DNA of 64,000 bases from Natronorubrum aibiense (GCF_009392895.1 NZ_CP045488.1:310001-374000), one strand, 5' to 3'. Shown: positions 1 through 9,228, counted from the stretch's first letter. A program made the numbers and translations. Notes: generated by a model from the sequence alone, not told the origin.

Positions 1-194
1 TCGTCGCGGGCCTTCGAGCCCGCGATCGAAAACAGCCGCGCGTAGTCGAGCAGATACCGATAATCCTGCGTCACCCAGTGGCGAAACGCAGCCGCATCGA
101 GCGTTCCCGCCGCGAGTTCGCGGACGAACGGATGGGCTTTCTGTGCCTCCCAGATGTGGTCGCCGTCCTCGAGCAGTTGGTCGCTGAATGTCAT
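1..194 (-). CDS. tenA: TenA family thiaminase II-like protein (partial, C-terminus outside window)
   Basis: The reverse strand is open from the window edge to position 194 and encodes the N-terminal 64 residues of a TenA/thiaminase II helical protein. The stretches DHIWEAQKAHPFVREL and FRHWVTQDYRYLLDYARLF are typical of haloarchaeal TenA. The family hydrolyses aminopyrimidine products of thiamine breakdown for salvage in the cytoplasm; the exact substrate cannot be judged from this part. An in-frame ATG also exists at 230. I prefer 194 because a TATA-like element (complement of 221-229) lies about 31 bases upstream, as expected for a near-leaderless haloarchaeal transcript. The catalytic Cys region lies outside the window. 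Confidence 0.85.
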   Translation of the reverse strand, partial: MTFSDQLLEDGDHIWEAQKAHPFVRELAAGTLDAAAFRHWVTQDYRYLLDYARLFSIAGSKARD

Positions 195-650
195 CTCGTC
201 TCGAAAGAGGTCGGCCTCGAGAATATACATGACGAATACAACCTAGTTATCCTTTGCTCGCGGCGACGTCGAGAACTCAGACGTGATTCGAGACGCGCCG
301 CTCTCGAGTTCGTGCGACGGTAAAAGACACGCCGCGGGGTGCTCGTTCGGTGGGGGACGAACGAGCTGGGGAGTTCACGGCGCGTTGAGAGGCAACTCGG
401 TGCCGTTGTCGGGGTGGGGAGTGATGACAACGGTGCCGACGATCGTCGGCAGGTGAAACGTTATCCACAGTGCCGTATAAATTTTCTGGAGGTGTATTGT
501 TATATTAGCCCTCGAGAATCGGCAATTGTCTCCCGTTCTCGAGCGTGAAACCACTCGAAGGCATCACGATTAGCGGTCCGACTCAAGCGGGCAGCGATCG
601 ACGAACACAGATGCGGACGAAAAGCGTTCGAATCGGTTCGACGGCGGACC
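195..650. other. Intergenic region without a convincing gene
   Basis: These 456 bases lie between the start of tenA and the stop of elp3, both on the minus strand. I see no reading frame with haloarchaeal protein character. An AT-rich patch at about 470-508 contains a TATA-like run (gtataaatttt, 473-483) on the plus strand. It is followed by an inverted repeat, CTCGAGAA at 511-518 and TTCTCGAG at 536-543, with a 17-base loop. This could be a small RNA promoter with a terminator-like hairpin, but CTCGAG is very common here, so the signal is weak. Confidence 0.3.
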
Positions 651-2312
651 TCAGAGCCGTTTGCTGACGTACGGGCCGTCCTGATGGTAGCCGAGTTTGT
701 TCCGGTAGTACTCCCGTGCACCGATGCCCGAGATCACGCTGACCTTGTCGTAGCCCGCGTCGGCGGCGAGGTCCTCGGCGCGTTCCATCAGCCGCTGGCC
801 GTAGCCCTGATGCTGGTGTTGGTCCGTCTCGCCCGTCCCGCCGACGGCGACTTCGGAGCCGTAGACGTGGAGTTCTCGGATGAGCGCCGTGTTCTCGAGT
901 TCCGGGCGCACCGGATCGTTCGGGAATCGGAGCCGGCAGAAGCCGACCAGCAGGTCCTGCTCGAAGTCCTCGAACGAGATGAAGTGTTCCGTGCCGCCAC
1001 AGGCGTCGTAGGTCATGACGTCGAGGTCGACGGTGTCGGGTTCCTCGTCGTTCATGCCGGCCTCGCGACAGCGGATACACTCACACTCCCAGCCGTGCTC
1101 GTCCATGCGTTGTCGGGCGAGCTGGCGGAGGTTGGACTTCCAGACGCCGGCGTCGATGAAGTCGGCCGGAATGTCGCGCTGCACTCGCTGGAGCCGGGTG
1201 TAGCGCGGGACCATATCTTTGATCTCGGCGACGAGGTCGGCGGCCTCGTCGTTGTCGAGCGGGTCGTACTCGCCGTTGTGCCACCAGTCGTAGGTCGCTG
1301 TCCCGCGGACGATCAGCGTCGGGTAGATCTTCAGATAGTCCGGCTTCCACTGCTCTTGCTCGAAGATCCGCCGGAAGTCCTCGAGGCACATCTCCTTGGA
1401 CATCCCCGGCTGGCCAGGCATCATGTGGAAGCCGACTTTGAACGCCGAATCGCGCAGGCGCTGGTTGGCCTCGATTGATTCGGCGACGCCGTGGCCCCGG
1501 TGCATCTCCCGGTTGATCCGCTCGAACGTCGTCTGGACGCCGACCTCGACTTTCGTCCCGCCGAGGTCGAGCATCCGGTCGATCTGTTCCGGATCGCACC
1601 AGTCGGGTTTGGTCTCGAACGTCGTCCCGATGTTTCGGACATCTGCCGTCTCGTTTTCCTCGGTGACGTCCTCGACGTACTTCCACTCGTACTCCTCGGG
1701 ATCCTGTGCGAAGCTTTCGCCTTCGGCCGGTTCTGGCTCTTTCTCGACGTCGTAGTCGTTCATCGCCTCTAAGGCCCGCTTGACGAACCACTCTTGGTAG
1801 TCGTGGCTGCGGGCGGTCATCGTCCCGCCCATCAGGATGAGTTCGACCTTGTCGACGGGATGGCCGATCTCGCGCAGTTGCTCGAGTCGCAGCGTCACCT
1901 GCCCGTAGGGATCGTAATCGTTCTGGACGCCACGGGCCGCGGCGGGTTCTTCGCCCGTGTAGCTCTGGGAGGAGGAAAACTCCGAGTCGGGGCCGCCGGG
2001 ACAGTAGAGACACTTCCCGTGGGGGCAGCGCTCGGGCGAGGTCATGATCGCAACCGGCGAGACGCCTGAGGCGGTGCGGACTGGTTTACGCTGGAGGACC
2101 GCCTGCAGCTCCTCGCGGTGCTCGTTGGGGGCGTAATCGAGCAGTTCGGAGTTCTTCGGCACCTTCGGCGCCGAGTGCTCCGAACAGGCCTCGAGTTTGG
2201 CCTTCTCGACGTCGTCGCGCTCGATCTCGCCCGCGAGGATCCGCTCGACGAGCGTCTCACAGACCTGTTCGAACGCGTCGGTTTCGGTTGGATCGGGCGT
2301 CTCGGTACTCAC
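651..2312 (-). CDS. elp3: Elp3 family tRNA uridine(34) carboxymethyl synthase (radical SAM/GNAT)
   Basis: This 553-residue protein matches archaeal Elp3, which uses radical SAM chemistry and acetyl-CoA to modify the wobble uridine of tRNA. The radical SAM cysteines are in ERCPHGKCLYCPGG (about residues 94-106). The C-terminal GNAT acetyltransferase domain shows the acetyl-CoA loop QHQGYGQRLMERA and ends in GAREYYRNKLGYHQ. The open frame extends to 2384, but I choose a GTG at 2312 giving MSTETPDPTETDAFEQ. A TATA-like box (complement of 2336-2343) sits 27 bases upstream, and the longer version would meet the stop of the downstream-facing DUF411 gene. Archaeal Elp3 is thought to act without the other Elongator subunits. 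Confidence 0.95.
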   Translation of the reverse strand: MSTETPDPTETDAFEQVCETLVERILAGEIERDDVEKAKLEACSEHSAPKVPKNSELLDYAPNEHREELQAVLQRKPVRTASGVSPVAIMTSPERCPHGKCLYCPGGPDSEFSSSQSYTGEEPAAARGVQNDYDPYGQVTLRLEQLREIGHPVDKVELILMGGTMTARSHDYQEWFVKRALEAMNDYDVEKEPEPAEGESFAQDPEEYEWKYVEDVTEENETADVRNIGTTFETKPDWCDPEQIDRMLDLGGTKVEVGVQTTFERINREMHRGHGVAESIEANQRLRDSAFKVGFHMMPGQPGMSKEMCLEDFRRIFEQEQWKPDYLKIYPTLIVRGTATYDWWHNGEYDPLDNDEAADLVAEIKDMVPRYTRLQRVQRDIPADFIDAGVWKSNLRQLARQRMDEHGWECECIRCREAGMNDEEPDTVDLDVMTYDACGGTEHFISFEDFEQDLLVGFCRLRFPNDPVRPELENTALIRELHVYGSEVAVGGTGETDQHQHQGYGQRLMERAEDLAADAGYDKVSVISGIGAREYYRNKLGYHQDGPYVSKRL

Positions 2313-2335
2313 TGTACTGTTTTCGTCGCCGTTTG

Positions 2336-2343
2336 CGAATAAG
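2336..2343 (-). promoter_or_regulatory. TATA-like box of elp3
   Basis: The reverse strand reads cttattcg, centred 27 bases before the GTG at 2312. This spacing fits a leaderless transcript and supports that start. Confidence 0.45.
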
Positions 2344-2380
2344 CGTGTCGGACTCACAACCGCTCGTCTGGCGTCCAGTG

Positions 2381-2887
2381 TCAAACGGTCGTGTACGTCG
2401 AGAGGTCGCCCGCTGCGTCGAAGGCATAGATCGTCAATGGCTCGTCGCCGCGTGGCCCCATGCCCGGCGAGTACTGGGGCATCCCCGGTGCCGAAATCCC
2501 GTCGATAGCCGGCTCGTCCTCGAGCATCGTCGCGATCGCCTCGAGCGGGACGTGGCCTTCGACGAGATAGTCGCCGACCTCGAGGGTGTGACAGCTCATC
2601 GCCTCCTCCGGAACACCGACGTCGCGTTTGACGTCCTCGAGGTCGGCCGTCGATTCCACCTGCACGTCGATGTCGTGGCGCTCGAGGTAGTCGACATACT
2701 CGCTACAGCAGCCACAGGACGGGTCGTGATACTGAACGACGCTGTCGACCGGCAGCGTTCCCGACCACGCCCAGTCGTCGCCGTCTGCGTTCTCGCTCTC
2801 CGTCTCAGTGCCATCCAGACAGCCGCTCGCACCGACGAGCGCGAGTGTAAGCCCGGCCGAACACAGTCGTCGCCGTGTGACGGTCAT
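2381..2887 (-). CDS. DUF411 family lipoprotein
   Basis: This is a 168-residue exported protein. It begins with MTVTRRRLCSAG, has a hydrophobic stretch and a lipobox ending GASGC at about residue 23, then an acidic linker. The mature part carries the DUF411 hallmark HDPSCGCCSEYVDYL and the later CHTLEVGDYLVEGHVP. DUF411 proteins are often encoded near copper-resistance genes and are suspected metal-binding thiol proteins; no copper gene is visible beside this one. The arginines before the hydrophobic core suggest possible Tat export. A start further upstream at 2932 is open but would add residues before the signal peptide, so 2887 is preferred. Confidence 0.85.
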   Translation of the reverse strand: MTVTRRRLCSAGLTLALVGASGCLDGTETESENADGDDWAWSGTLPVDSVVQYHDPSCGCCSEYVDYLERHDIDVQVESTADLEDVKRDVGVPEEAMSCHTLEVGDYLVEGHVPLEAIATMLEDEPAIDGISAPGMPQYSPGMGPRGDEPLTIYAFDAAGDLSTYTTV

Positions 2888-3069
2888 GTTCGACCGTAAT
2901 CCCAGAACGACAATAGGTGTCCCGGTTGTCACCGCTCTCGCGGGACCGGCGGTGACGGACCCGACCGCACGTGCTGGCCGATCTCGAGCGAAAGCAGCCG
3001 TGGCTGTCTCACGTCGCGAATGCCAGCCAAACCGTTAAGCTACCCCTGCTGGTACCCTCATCGGACTGA

Positions 3070-5439
3070 ATGGATCCGGAGCTGCCGATCGTGCTTCTGG
3101 CAGTGGGACTTCCGTTTGCAGTTGCGGGTGTGACGCCGCTGTTGTTTCGCGCGCTCGGCGAACGGACGGGCTACGCCGGCTCGGTGGTCGCGCTCGTCTG
3201 CTTCGGACTGCTCGGCTCCCAGTACGGCAGCGAGGGGACTGTCGAACTCGAGTGGATTCCATCGCTGGCCGTCGCCCTTCGCTTCCACGTCGACGGCTGG
3301 GCGCTGCTGTTTGCGTTGCTCGCAAGCGGCATCGGGACGCTCATCTTTCTGTACTCGCCCGCGTACATGCACGACGAATCGGGGCTCGCCAGATTCTACG
3401 CCGCGTTGCTCGCCTTCATGGGTTCGATCATCGGCGTCGCGCTGGCGGCCGATCTGATCTCGATCTTCCTCTTTTGGGAACTCACCAGCCTCTGTTCGTT
3501 CGTCCTGATCGGCCACTACACGGAAGAAGACGAGTCGCAGTACGCCGCCCGGATGGCCATGCTCGTCACCGTCGGCGGCGGGCTCTTCTTGCTCGTCGGC
3601 TTCCTGTTGCTCTCGCTGGTCGCCGGCGACGTCGTCGGGCCGGCGTCGGCGTTCGACCTCGCGGCGATGCTCGAGCGACCCGACGAGCTACAGACGGCGC
3701 TGCGGGAACGGGGGCTGTTCGTCCCCGTGCTCGGATTGGTCGCCGTCGGCGCGGGTGCGAAATCCGCACAGGTCCCGCTGCACTTCTGGTTGCCAAACGC
3801 GATGGCGGCCCCGACGCCCGTCTCGGCGTTTCTCCACTCCGCGACGATGGTGAAAGTCGGCGTCTACTTCGTCGGCCGGGTGCGGCCGATGCTCGTCAGC
3901 CTCGAGTGGCTCCTCCTGTTCGCTACGGTCGGGCTCGTGACGATGACCGTCTGTGCGCTGCTCGCGGTGGCAGCGACGGACATCAAGGAACTGCTCGCCT
4001 ACTCGACGGCGAGTCACCTCGGGCTCATGATCGCCGGCTTCGGCTTCACGACCGTGCTCGGCGCGGAAACCGGTGTGTTCCACCTGCTGAACCACGCTTT
4101 GTTCAAGGCGGCGCTGTTTCTCGTCGCCGGGATCGTCGCCCACGAGACAGGCACGCGACGGATCGCAGACCTCGGCGGGCTTCGACACGACCTGCCGTTC
4201 ACGGCGGCGATCACCGCCGTCGTCGCGCTCAGCATGGCCGGCATTCCGCCGTTTAGCGGCTTCTACTCGAAGGAACTGCTGTTCGAGGCCGCGCTCGAGG
4301 CGAGCCACGTCTACGACATCGGCGTGCTGGGCTGGCTCTACCCCGCCGTCGCCGTCTTCGCGAGCGTCTTTACCGTGGTGTACTCACTGCGCTTTCTCGC
4401 GCTGTTCGTGGGTGACCGTCCCGCCGGATACAGTCACGTCCACCGGCCCTCGCTCACGTTACTCGTCCCGCCAGCGTTGCTGGCGCTGCTCACCGCTGTC
4501 ATCAGCGTCGACCCGGAACTCGCGGTTCGGGCGATCGTGCAGTCGGGCGTCGACGCGACGGCCGTCGACACCCACGAGATGCACGTCGGCATTCCCACGT
4601 CGTACTCGCCCGCGGTGGGCATGAGCGCCGTCGCGATCGCCGGCGGCATCCTCGCGTTCCCCGTCTACGGCACGCTCCACGACGGGATTCGAGCGATTCC
4701 GCGGACGGCCCCGCCCGTCGGCGCGAACTGGTGGTACGACGCCGTCGTCGGCAATCTCACGGGCAGTGGGCGCTGGCTCGCCACGCGCGTTCACAACGGC
4801 TTGCTTCGGACGTACGCGACGTGGACGCTCGCGACCACCTGCGCGCTCACGCTCGCCGGCTTCGCCGCGACGGCAACCGTCGTTCCGGCCGAGCTCATCG
4901 GCCTCGACGCCGACCCTGCGATCGCACTGGTGTTAGCGGTCGCGGTCGTCGCCGGACTCGCCGTCGTCCTCGCGTCGACGCACGTCGCCGGCGTCCTCAC
5001 GCTCTCGATTCTCGGATTTATGGTCGCTATCTTCTACATCCTCGCGAGCGCGCCCGATCTCGCGTTGACCCAACTCGTCGTCGAGACGCTCGTGCTGGTG
5101 ATCTTCCTGCTCGTCATCGAGGAGATCCCCGAGTACTACGAGGTCGGCCTCGGCAAGGTCGCTCGAGACGGCGTCCTCTCGCTCGCCGTCGGCGCGACCG
5201 CGTTCGTCACGGTCCTCGTCACGACCGACGCCCGTCCCGACGGAACGACCGAGATCGCCCGCTACTACACCGAGCGCGCGGTTCCCGAGGGCGGCGGCAC
5301 GAACGTCGTCAACGTAATTCTCGTGGATTTTCGCGGCTTCGATACGCTCGGCGAACTCGTCGTCGTCGCGCTGGCCGCGATTTCGATCCTGACGCTCATT
5401 ATTATGCGCAGCGGCGGGGCAGGAGGTGACGAGGAATGA
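3070..5439 (+). CDS. mnhA: Mrp-type Na+/H+ antiporter subunit A
   Basis: This 789-residue, many-spanning membrane protein is the large subunit of an Mrp cation/proton antiporter and is homologous to complex I NuoL. The proton-path residues are visible: FWELTSLCSF (Glu137), GAKSAQVPLHFWLPNAM (Lys231), FLHSATMVKVG (His256, Lys262) and HLLNHALFKAALF. The C-terminal quarter, including ILASAPDLALTQLVVETLVLVI, is the DUF4040-like MrpA extension that follows the NuoL-like core. It opens a seven-gene operon in the standard order A to G. The complex exports sodium in exchange for protons, useful for a halophile. The start ATG follows a short AT-rich stretch. Confidence 0.96.
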   Translation: MDPELPIVLLAVGLPFAVAGVTPLLFRALGERTGYAGSVVALVCFGLLGSQYGSEGTVELEWIPSLAVALRFHVDGWALLFALLASGIGTLIFLYSPAYMHDESGLARFYAALLAFMGSIIGVALAADLISIFLFWELTSLCSFVLIGHYTEEDESQYAARMAMLVTVGGGLFLLVGFLLLSLVAGDVVGPASAFDLAAMLERPDELQTALRERGLFVPVLGLVAVGAGAKSAQVPLHFWLPNAMAAPTPVSAFLHSATMVKVGVYFVGRVRPMLVSLEWLLLFATVGLVTMTVCALLAVAATDIKELLAYSTASHLGLMIAGFGFTTVLGAETGVFHLLNHALFKAALFLVAGIVAHETGTRRIADLGGLRHDLPFTAAITAVVALSMAGIPPFSGFYSKELLFEAALEASHVYDIGVLGWLYPAVAVFASVFTVVYSLRFLALFVGDRPAGYSHVHRPSLTLLVPPALLALLTAVISVDPELAVRAIVQSGVDATAVDTHEMHVGIPTSYSPAVGMSAVAIAGGILAFPVYGTLHDGIRAIPRTAPPVGANWWYDAVVGNLTGSGRWLATRVHNGLLRTYATWTLATTCALTLAGFAATATVVPAELIGLDADPAIALVLAVAVVAGLAVVLASTHVAGVLTLSILGFMVAIFYILASAPDLALTQLVVETLVLVIFLLVIEEIPEYYEVGLGKVARDGVLSLAVGATAFVTVLVTTDARPDGTTEIARYYTERAVPEGGGTNVVNVILVDFRGFDTLGELVVVALAAISILTLIIMRSGGAGGDEE

Positions 5440-5467
5440 CACGACTCGAGCCTCGAGGTGAACGCCG

Positions 5468-5932
5468 ATGACCACCGTCATCATGCGCACGACCGCTCGA
5501 GCGGTCGTCCCGATCATCTTCGTCGTCGCGGCCTCGCTGTTCATCGAGGGGCACAACCTCCCCGGCGGCGGGTTCATCGCGGGCGTGCTCACGACCACCG
5601 CGTTCGCGATCATCTACCTCACGTTCGGGCTGGATTTCTTAGAGCGGGCCGTCCTCGGACGGGACGTCGACCCCGGCAAGGAGCCGGCTCGGGACCGCGT
5701 CGTCGTCGCCTACCATCGCCTGTTCGCGTTCGGGCTGACGGTCGCTGTCGGCAGCGGGCTCGTTCCGCTGCTGTTCGGTCGGCCCTTCCTCACGCAGACG
5801 TTCGTCGAGCTCGAGGGCGTGCCGATCTATCATCACCTCGAGATCGCGAGCGCGCTCGCGTTCGACTTCGGGGTCTACTGTGTGGTCGTCGGCGGACTCC
5901 TGACGATCCTCTCGGTGGTGGGTGCCGAATGA
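5468..5932 (+). CDS. mnhB: Mrp-type Na+/H+ antiporter subunit B
   Basis: This 154-residue membrane protein carries the MrpB signature SLFIEGHNLPGGGFIAGVL near residues 22-40 and about four membrane segments. It is the second subunit of the Mrp antiporter. It starts 28 bases after the mnhA stop behind a Shine-Dalgarno-like gaggtga (5455-5461), and its TGA overlaps the ATG of mnhC (ATGA). This implies translational coupling within the operon. Confidence 0.95.
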   Translation: MTTVIMRTTARAVVPIIFVVAASLFIEGHNLPGGGFIAGVLTTTAFAIIYLTFGLDFLERAVLGRDVDPGKEPARDRVVVAYHRLFAFGLTVAVGSGLVPLLFGRPFLTQTFVELEGVPIYHHLEIASALAFDFGVYCVVVGGLLTILSVVGAE

Positions 5933-6285
5933 CGGCGCTCGTCCTCGCGCTCGTCGTCGGCGCGCTGTTCGCGCTCGGGACGTTCCTGCTGCTCAGACGC
6001 GACCTGATCCGGGTCGTCTGGGGGCTGGCCATCATCAGTCAGGCGGCGAACGTCTACCTGCTGGCGATGGGTGGCATCGCCGCGGGGACGTTCGATTCGG
6101 TGCCGGTGTTGGCCGGACACGGCGCGGGCGCGCCGGAGACGGCCGATCCGCTGGTCCAGGCGCTCGTCCTGACCGCGATCGTCATCGGCTTCGGGATGAC
6201 CGCGTTCGCGCTCGTGCTCTCCTATCGGGTGTACGAGGAACACGACACGCTTGACGTCTCCGAACTGGGTGAGCACGACGGATGA
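5929..6285 (+). CDS. mnhC: Mrp-type Na+/H+ antiporter subunit C (NuoK-like)
   Basis: This 118-residue protein has three membrane segments and resembles NuoK. The conserved stretch is VVWGLAIISQAANVYLLAMGG (about residues 26-46), followed by a polar loop and PLVQALVLTAIVIGFGMTAF. It is the small third subunit of the Mrp complex. The ATG at 5929 overlaps the mnhB stop by four bases. A longer upstream reading in this frame is only the shadow of mnhB. Confidence 0.94.
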   Translation: MTALVLALVVGALFALGTFLLLRRDLIRVVWGLAIISQAANVYLLAMGGIAAGTFDSVPVLAGHGAGAPETADPLVQALVLTAIVIGFGMTAFALVLSYRVYEEHDTLDVSELGEHDG

Positions 6286-6325
6286 ACTCGAGAACGGCGA
6301 CGAATCGGCGGCGAGGTGACCATCG

Positions 6326-7984
6326 ATGATGCCGATGGCCGCAGTGCCAATCGGGACGGACGCACAGCTCGTCGTCGCGCCGATGCTGATCGTCCTCGCG
6401 ACGGCCGTCGGAACCCTGCTGCTGGGCCAGCGCCCGCAGGCTCGAGCCGCCGTGAGCGTCGTGGGTGCCGTCGCCTACGCCGTCGCCGTCGCGGCGATCG
6501 ACTGGTACATCGTCCTCGCGCCCGATGCGTCGGGGATCGCGACCTACCAGGTCGGTGACTGGCCGGCACCGTTTGGCATCACGCTCGTTGCCGACGGGCT
6601 GTCGGCGTTTCTGCTGACGATGGTGGCGACGATCGGGATCGCGTCGTTCGTCTTCTCGATGCGTGTGTTGCCCGAACTCGACCGGCGCAGCTACTACTTC
6701 CCGCTGTTTCACTTCCTCATGCTCGGCGTGACCGGCGCGTTTCTCACCGGCGACCTGTTCAACCTGTTCGTTTGGTTCGAGGTGATGTTGATGGCGAGTT
6801 ACATCTTCGTCGCCTACTACGGCGGGCCCCAGCACACCCGCGCCGCGTTCTGGTACGTCGCGCTCAACTTGCTCGCGAGCGCCGTCTTCCTGCTCGGCGT
6901 CGGTGGCCTCTACGCGACGACGGGCACGCTCAACATGGCCGACCTCGCCCAGCGTCTCGCCGAGCCGGCAGCGTACGGGATCGATCCGGGTCCGGTCGTC
7001 GGCCTCCTCGCCTTGCTGCTCTCGGTGTTCGCGATCAAAGCCGGCCTCGTCCCCTTCCAGTTCTGGATTCCGACGGCCTACCGGGCGGCACCGCCACAGG
7101 TCACCGCCCTGCTCGCCGGCGCGACCAAAAAGGTCGGCATCTACGCGATCATTCGCCTCTCGTTTACCGTCTTCGCCGGCGCGCAACTCGGCGTCACACT
7201 CGAGGCCCCCGGCGTCGGCGTCGTGGTCTCGGGCGACTCGCCGCTCGCGTTCGTCGGCTCGGTGCTGTTCGTCATGGCCGCCGCCAGCATCCTCGTCGGC
7301 GGACTCGGCGCCGTCGGACGGGACTCGCTGGAGGGCGTTTTCGCGTACTCGAGTATCGGACAAGTCGGCTTCATCGCGATCCCGGTCGCCATCGCGGCGA
7401 CGACGGTGAGCCCCGAACTTCGACACATCGGGATCGTCGCCGCGCTCGTGTACGCGCTGAACCACACCCTCGCGAAGGGGTTGCTCTTTCTCTCGGTCGG
7501 CACGGTCCGAACGGCGACCGGAACGAGTCGACTAGCCGACCTGGGCGGGCTGGCGAGGCGGTCGCCACCCCTCGCGATCGCGTTTTTCGTCGCCGCGCTC
7601 TCGCTCGTCGGCATCCCGCCGCTATCTGGCTTTTTCGGCAAGTTCCTCGTGTTCGACACCGCGGCTCGAGCCGAGACGGTTCCGGTACTCGTGCTCTTGC
7701 TCGTCGGGTCGCTGTTGACCATCGCGTACGCGACGCGGACGTGGAACCGGAGCTTCTGGGGGGTACAGTCATCCGCCGTCGAGGACGCGACACCCGACTC
7801 GGTGCAGGTTGCCGTGCTCCTCGGACTTGCGGCAGCGATCCTCGCGGTCGGCGTCGGATTCGAGCCGATCTACCGGTTCGCCGACGCTGCTGCGACGGCC
7901 GCGCTGGATTCCGATGCCTACATCGACGCCGTTTCGCCGACCGACATCGAGTCACTCGACTCGAGCGGAGGTGGGCACCCGTGA
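6326..7984 (+). CDS. mnhD: Mrp-type Na+/H+ antiporter subunit D (NuoN/NuoM-like)
   Basis: This 552-residue polytopic protein is the second proton-channel subunit of the Mrp complex. Family motifs include FNLFVWFEVMLMASYIFVAYYG, GLVPFQFWIPTAYRAAPPQV and ALNHTLAKGLLFLSVGTVR, which hold the membrane Glu, Lys and His residues of the proton path. A strong Shine-Dalgarno sequence gaggtga (6313-6319) precedes the ATG at 6326 by six bases and fixes the start. Its stop overlaps the GTG of mnhE (GTGA). Confidence 0.95.
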   Translation: MMPMAAVPIGTDAQLVVAPMLIVLATAVGTLLLGQRPQARAAVSVVGAVAYAVAVAAIDWYIVLAPDASGIATYQVGDWPAPFGITLVADGLSAFLLTMVATIGIASFVFSMRVLPELDRRSYYFPLFHFLMLGVTGAFLTGDLFNLFVWFEVMLMASYIFVAYYGGPQHTRAAFWYVALNLLASAVFLLGVGGLYATTGTLNMADLAQRLAEPAAYGIDPGPVVGLLALLLSVFAIKAGLVPFQFWIPTAYRAAPPQVTALLAGATKKVGIYAIIRLSFTVFAGAQLGVTLEAPGVGVVVSGDSPLAFVGSVLFVMAAASILVGGLGAVGRDSLEGVFAYSSIGQVGFIAIPVAIAATTVSPELRHIGIVAALVYALNHTLAKGLLFLSVGTVRTATGTSRLADLGGLARRSPPLAIAFFVAALSLVGIPPLSGFFGKFLVFDTAARAETVPVLVLLLVGSLLTIAYATRTWNRSFWGVQSSAVEDATPDSVQVAVLLGLAAAILAVGVGFEPIYRFADAAATAALDSDAYIDAVSPTDIESLDSSGGGHP

Positions 7985-8580
7985 GCGTCCGAACGTGGCC
8001 GCTGACCGGTATCGGCTTTGCCGTCCTGTGGATCTTCGTCCGCGGCGTTTCCCTCTCGCCATCGGCGCTGGTCGGCCAGTTCCTGTTCGGTCTCGCCGTC
8101 GGCCTCCCCGTCGCGTTCGTCTTCCGGCGACTGTACGTCAAGCGAACCGACGTCGGACGGTGGCTGCACGCGGCACCCTATGCCGGCCTGTATCTCATCA
8201 CGTTCGTCGCGGAACTCCTCCGTGCGAACGTCGATGTCGCCTATCGGGTCCTCTCGCCGGGGATGCCGATCGAACCGGAAGTCGTTCTGGTCCCGCTTCG
8301 CGTCGAAACCGACCTCGGAATCACCATCATCGCGAACAGCATCACAATCACGCCGGGTACGGTCACCCTCGACTACGAGGCCGAGGCGAACGCACTGTAC
8401 GTCCACGCCGTCAACGGCCGCGATCCGCAGACGATCGTCGACCCGATCAGAAACTGGGAGAACTACGCCCTCGAGATGTTCAACGAACCCGCCTCACCCG
8501 ATGACCCGGTCCCGGAGCTCGTCGTTTCCGGCGGCACGCGAGACGCGGAGCACGGAGGTGACGACGATGGCAGTGAGTGA
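7981..8580 (+). CDS. mnhE: Mrp-type Na+/H+ antiporter subunit E
   Basis: This 199-residue protein starts with a GTG overlapping the mnhD stop, behind a ggaggtg. It has hydrophobic N-terminal segments and the MrpE features YLITFVAELLRANVDVAYRVL, LGITIIANSITITPGTVTL and LYVHAVNG. The tail after about residue 170 is acidic and probably cytoplasmic. It is an accessory subunit of the antiporter, and its reading frame overlaps the mnhF start by 14 bases. Confidence 0.94.
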   Translation: MSVRTWPLTGIGFAVLWIFVRGVSLSPSALVGQFLFGLAVGLPVAFVFRRLYVKRTDVGRWLHAAPYAGLYLITFVAELLRANVDVAYRVLSPGMPIEPEVVLVPLRVETDLGITIIANSITITPGTVTLDYEAEANALYVHAVNGRDPQTIVDPIRNWENYALEMFNEPASPDDPVPELVVSGGTRDAEHGGDDDGSE

Positions 8581-8857
8581 GGATCCCACAGTTCTCGAGT
8601 GGACGGTTCGCGCTGCGTTGATCCTCGTCAGTGGCCTCTGCGTGCTCTGTAGCTACCGCGTGATCCGCGGCCCGACGGACCCGGACCGGGTCGTCGCGCT
8701 GGACGCGATCGCGACGAATGTCGTCGCCATCGCCGTCCTGTTTTCCATTCAGACCGGCCGCGGCCTCTTTATTACCGTGAGTCTCGTGCTCGCGATTATC
8801 GGCTTCGTCGCGACGGTCGCCGTCGCGAAGTTCGTCATCGAAGGAGAGGTGATCTAA
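8567..8857 (+). CDS. mnhF: Mrp-type Na+/H+ antiporter subunit F
   Basis: This 96-residue, three-segment membrane protein shows the MrpF pattern YRVIRGPTDPDRVVALDAIA in the first loop. It begins inside the end of mnhE, with ggaggtg (8554-8560) six bases before the ATG. Its TAA is directly followed by the GTG of mnhG. Confidence 0.94.
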   Translation: MAVSEDPTVLEWTVRAALILVSGLCVLCSYRVIRGPTDPDRVVALDAIATNVVAIAVLFSIQTGRGLFITVSLVLAIIGFVATVAVAKFVIEGEVI

Positions 8858-9226
8858 GTGATTCGAACCGCGCTCATCATCGCGCTGCTCGTCGTCGGTG
8901 TCTTCTTCCTGACCGTTGGAACGTTCGGACTGCTTCGCCTGCCCAATGTCTACAATCGCATGCACGCGACGAGCAAGCCCACGACCCTCGGCACTGCGGC
9001 GATCTTCCTCGCGGGCTTCGTCTACTTCGGGCCGGGAAACGAAGGGCTGACATCGCTCATCGGTATCGGCTTTCTCTTCCTGACCGTGCCGACCGGCGCG
9101 CACATGATCGCCCGCTCAGCCGAACGGATCGGCATCCCGTTCGTCGAGGGCGTGACCTGGCCTGACGCGTCGGTGTTGATCGACGAACGGTCCGAATCGT
9201 CCGACGACCGATCGGACGACGATTGA
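8858..9226 (+). CDS. mnhG: Mrp-type Na+/H+ antiporter subunit G
   Basis: This 122-residue protein is the last Mrp subunit. It has three membrane segments and the conserved GTFGLLRLPNVYNRMHATSK, then TTLGTAAIFLAGFVYF. Translation starts at a GTG immediately after the mnhF stop, and gaggtgatc just before that stop can serve as ribosome-binding site. The C-terminal 25 residues are acidic. A long inverted repeat begins three bases after its stop. Confidence 0.94.
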   Translation: MIRTALIIALLVVGVFFLTVGTFGLLRLPNVYNRMHATSKPTTLGTAAIFLAGFVYFGPGNEGLTSLIGIGFLFLTVPTGAHMIARSAERIGIPFVEGVTWPDASVLIDERSESSDDRSDDD

Positions 9227-9228
9227 TA

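Noticed and set aside
511-543. CTCGAG-centred inverted repeats throughout the window
   Set aside because: CTCGAG and TCGAG motifs are over-represented in haloarchaeal coding DNA, so most such pairs are chance; only those with other support were kept.
684-1478. Long open frame on the plus strand opposite elp3
   Set aside because: It is the antisense shadow of a clear Elp3 gene; high G+C in third positions keeps other frames open.
6182-7465. 427-codon frame on the minus strand opposite mnhC/mnhD
   Set aside because: Arg/His/Asp-rich shadow composition and complete overlap with well-supported Mrp genes.
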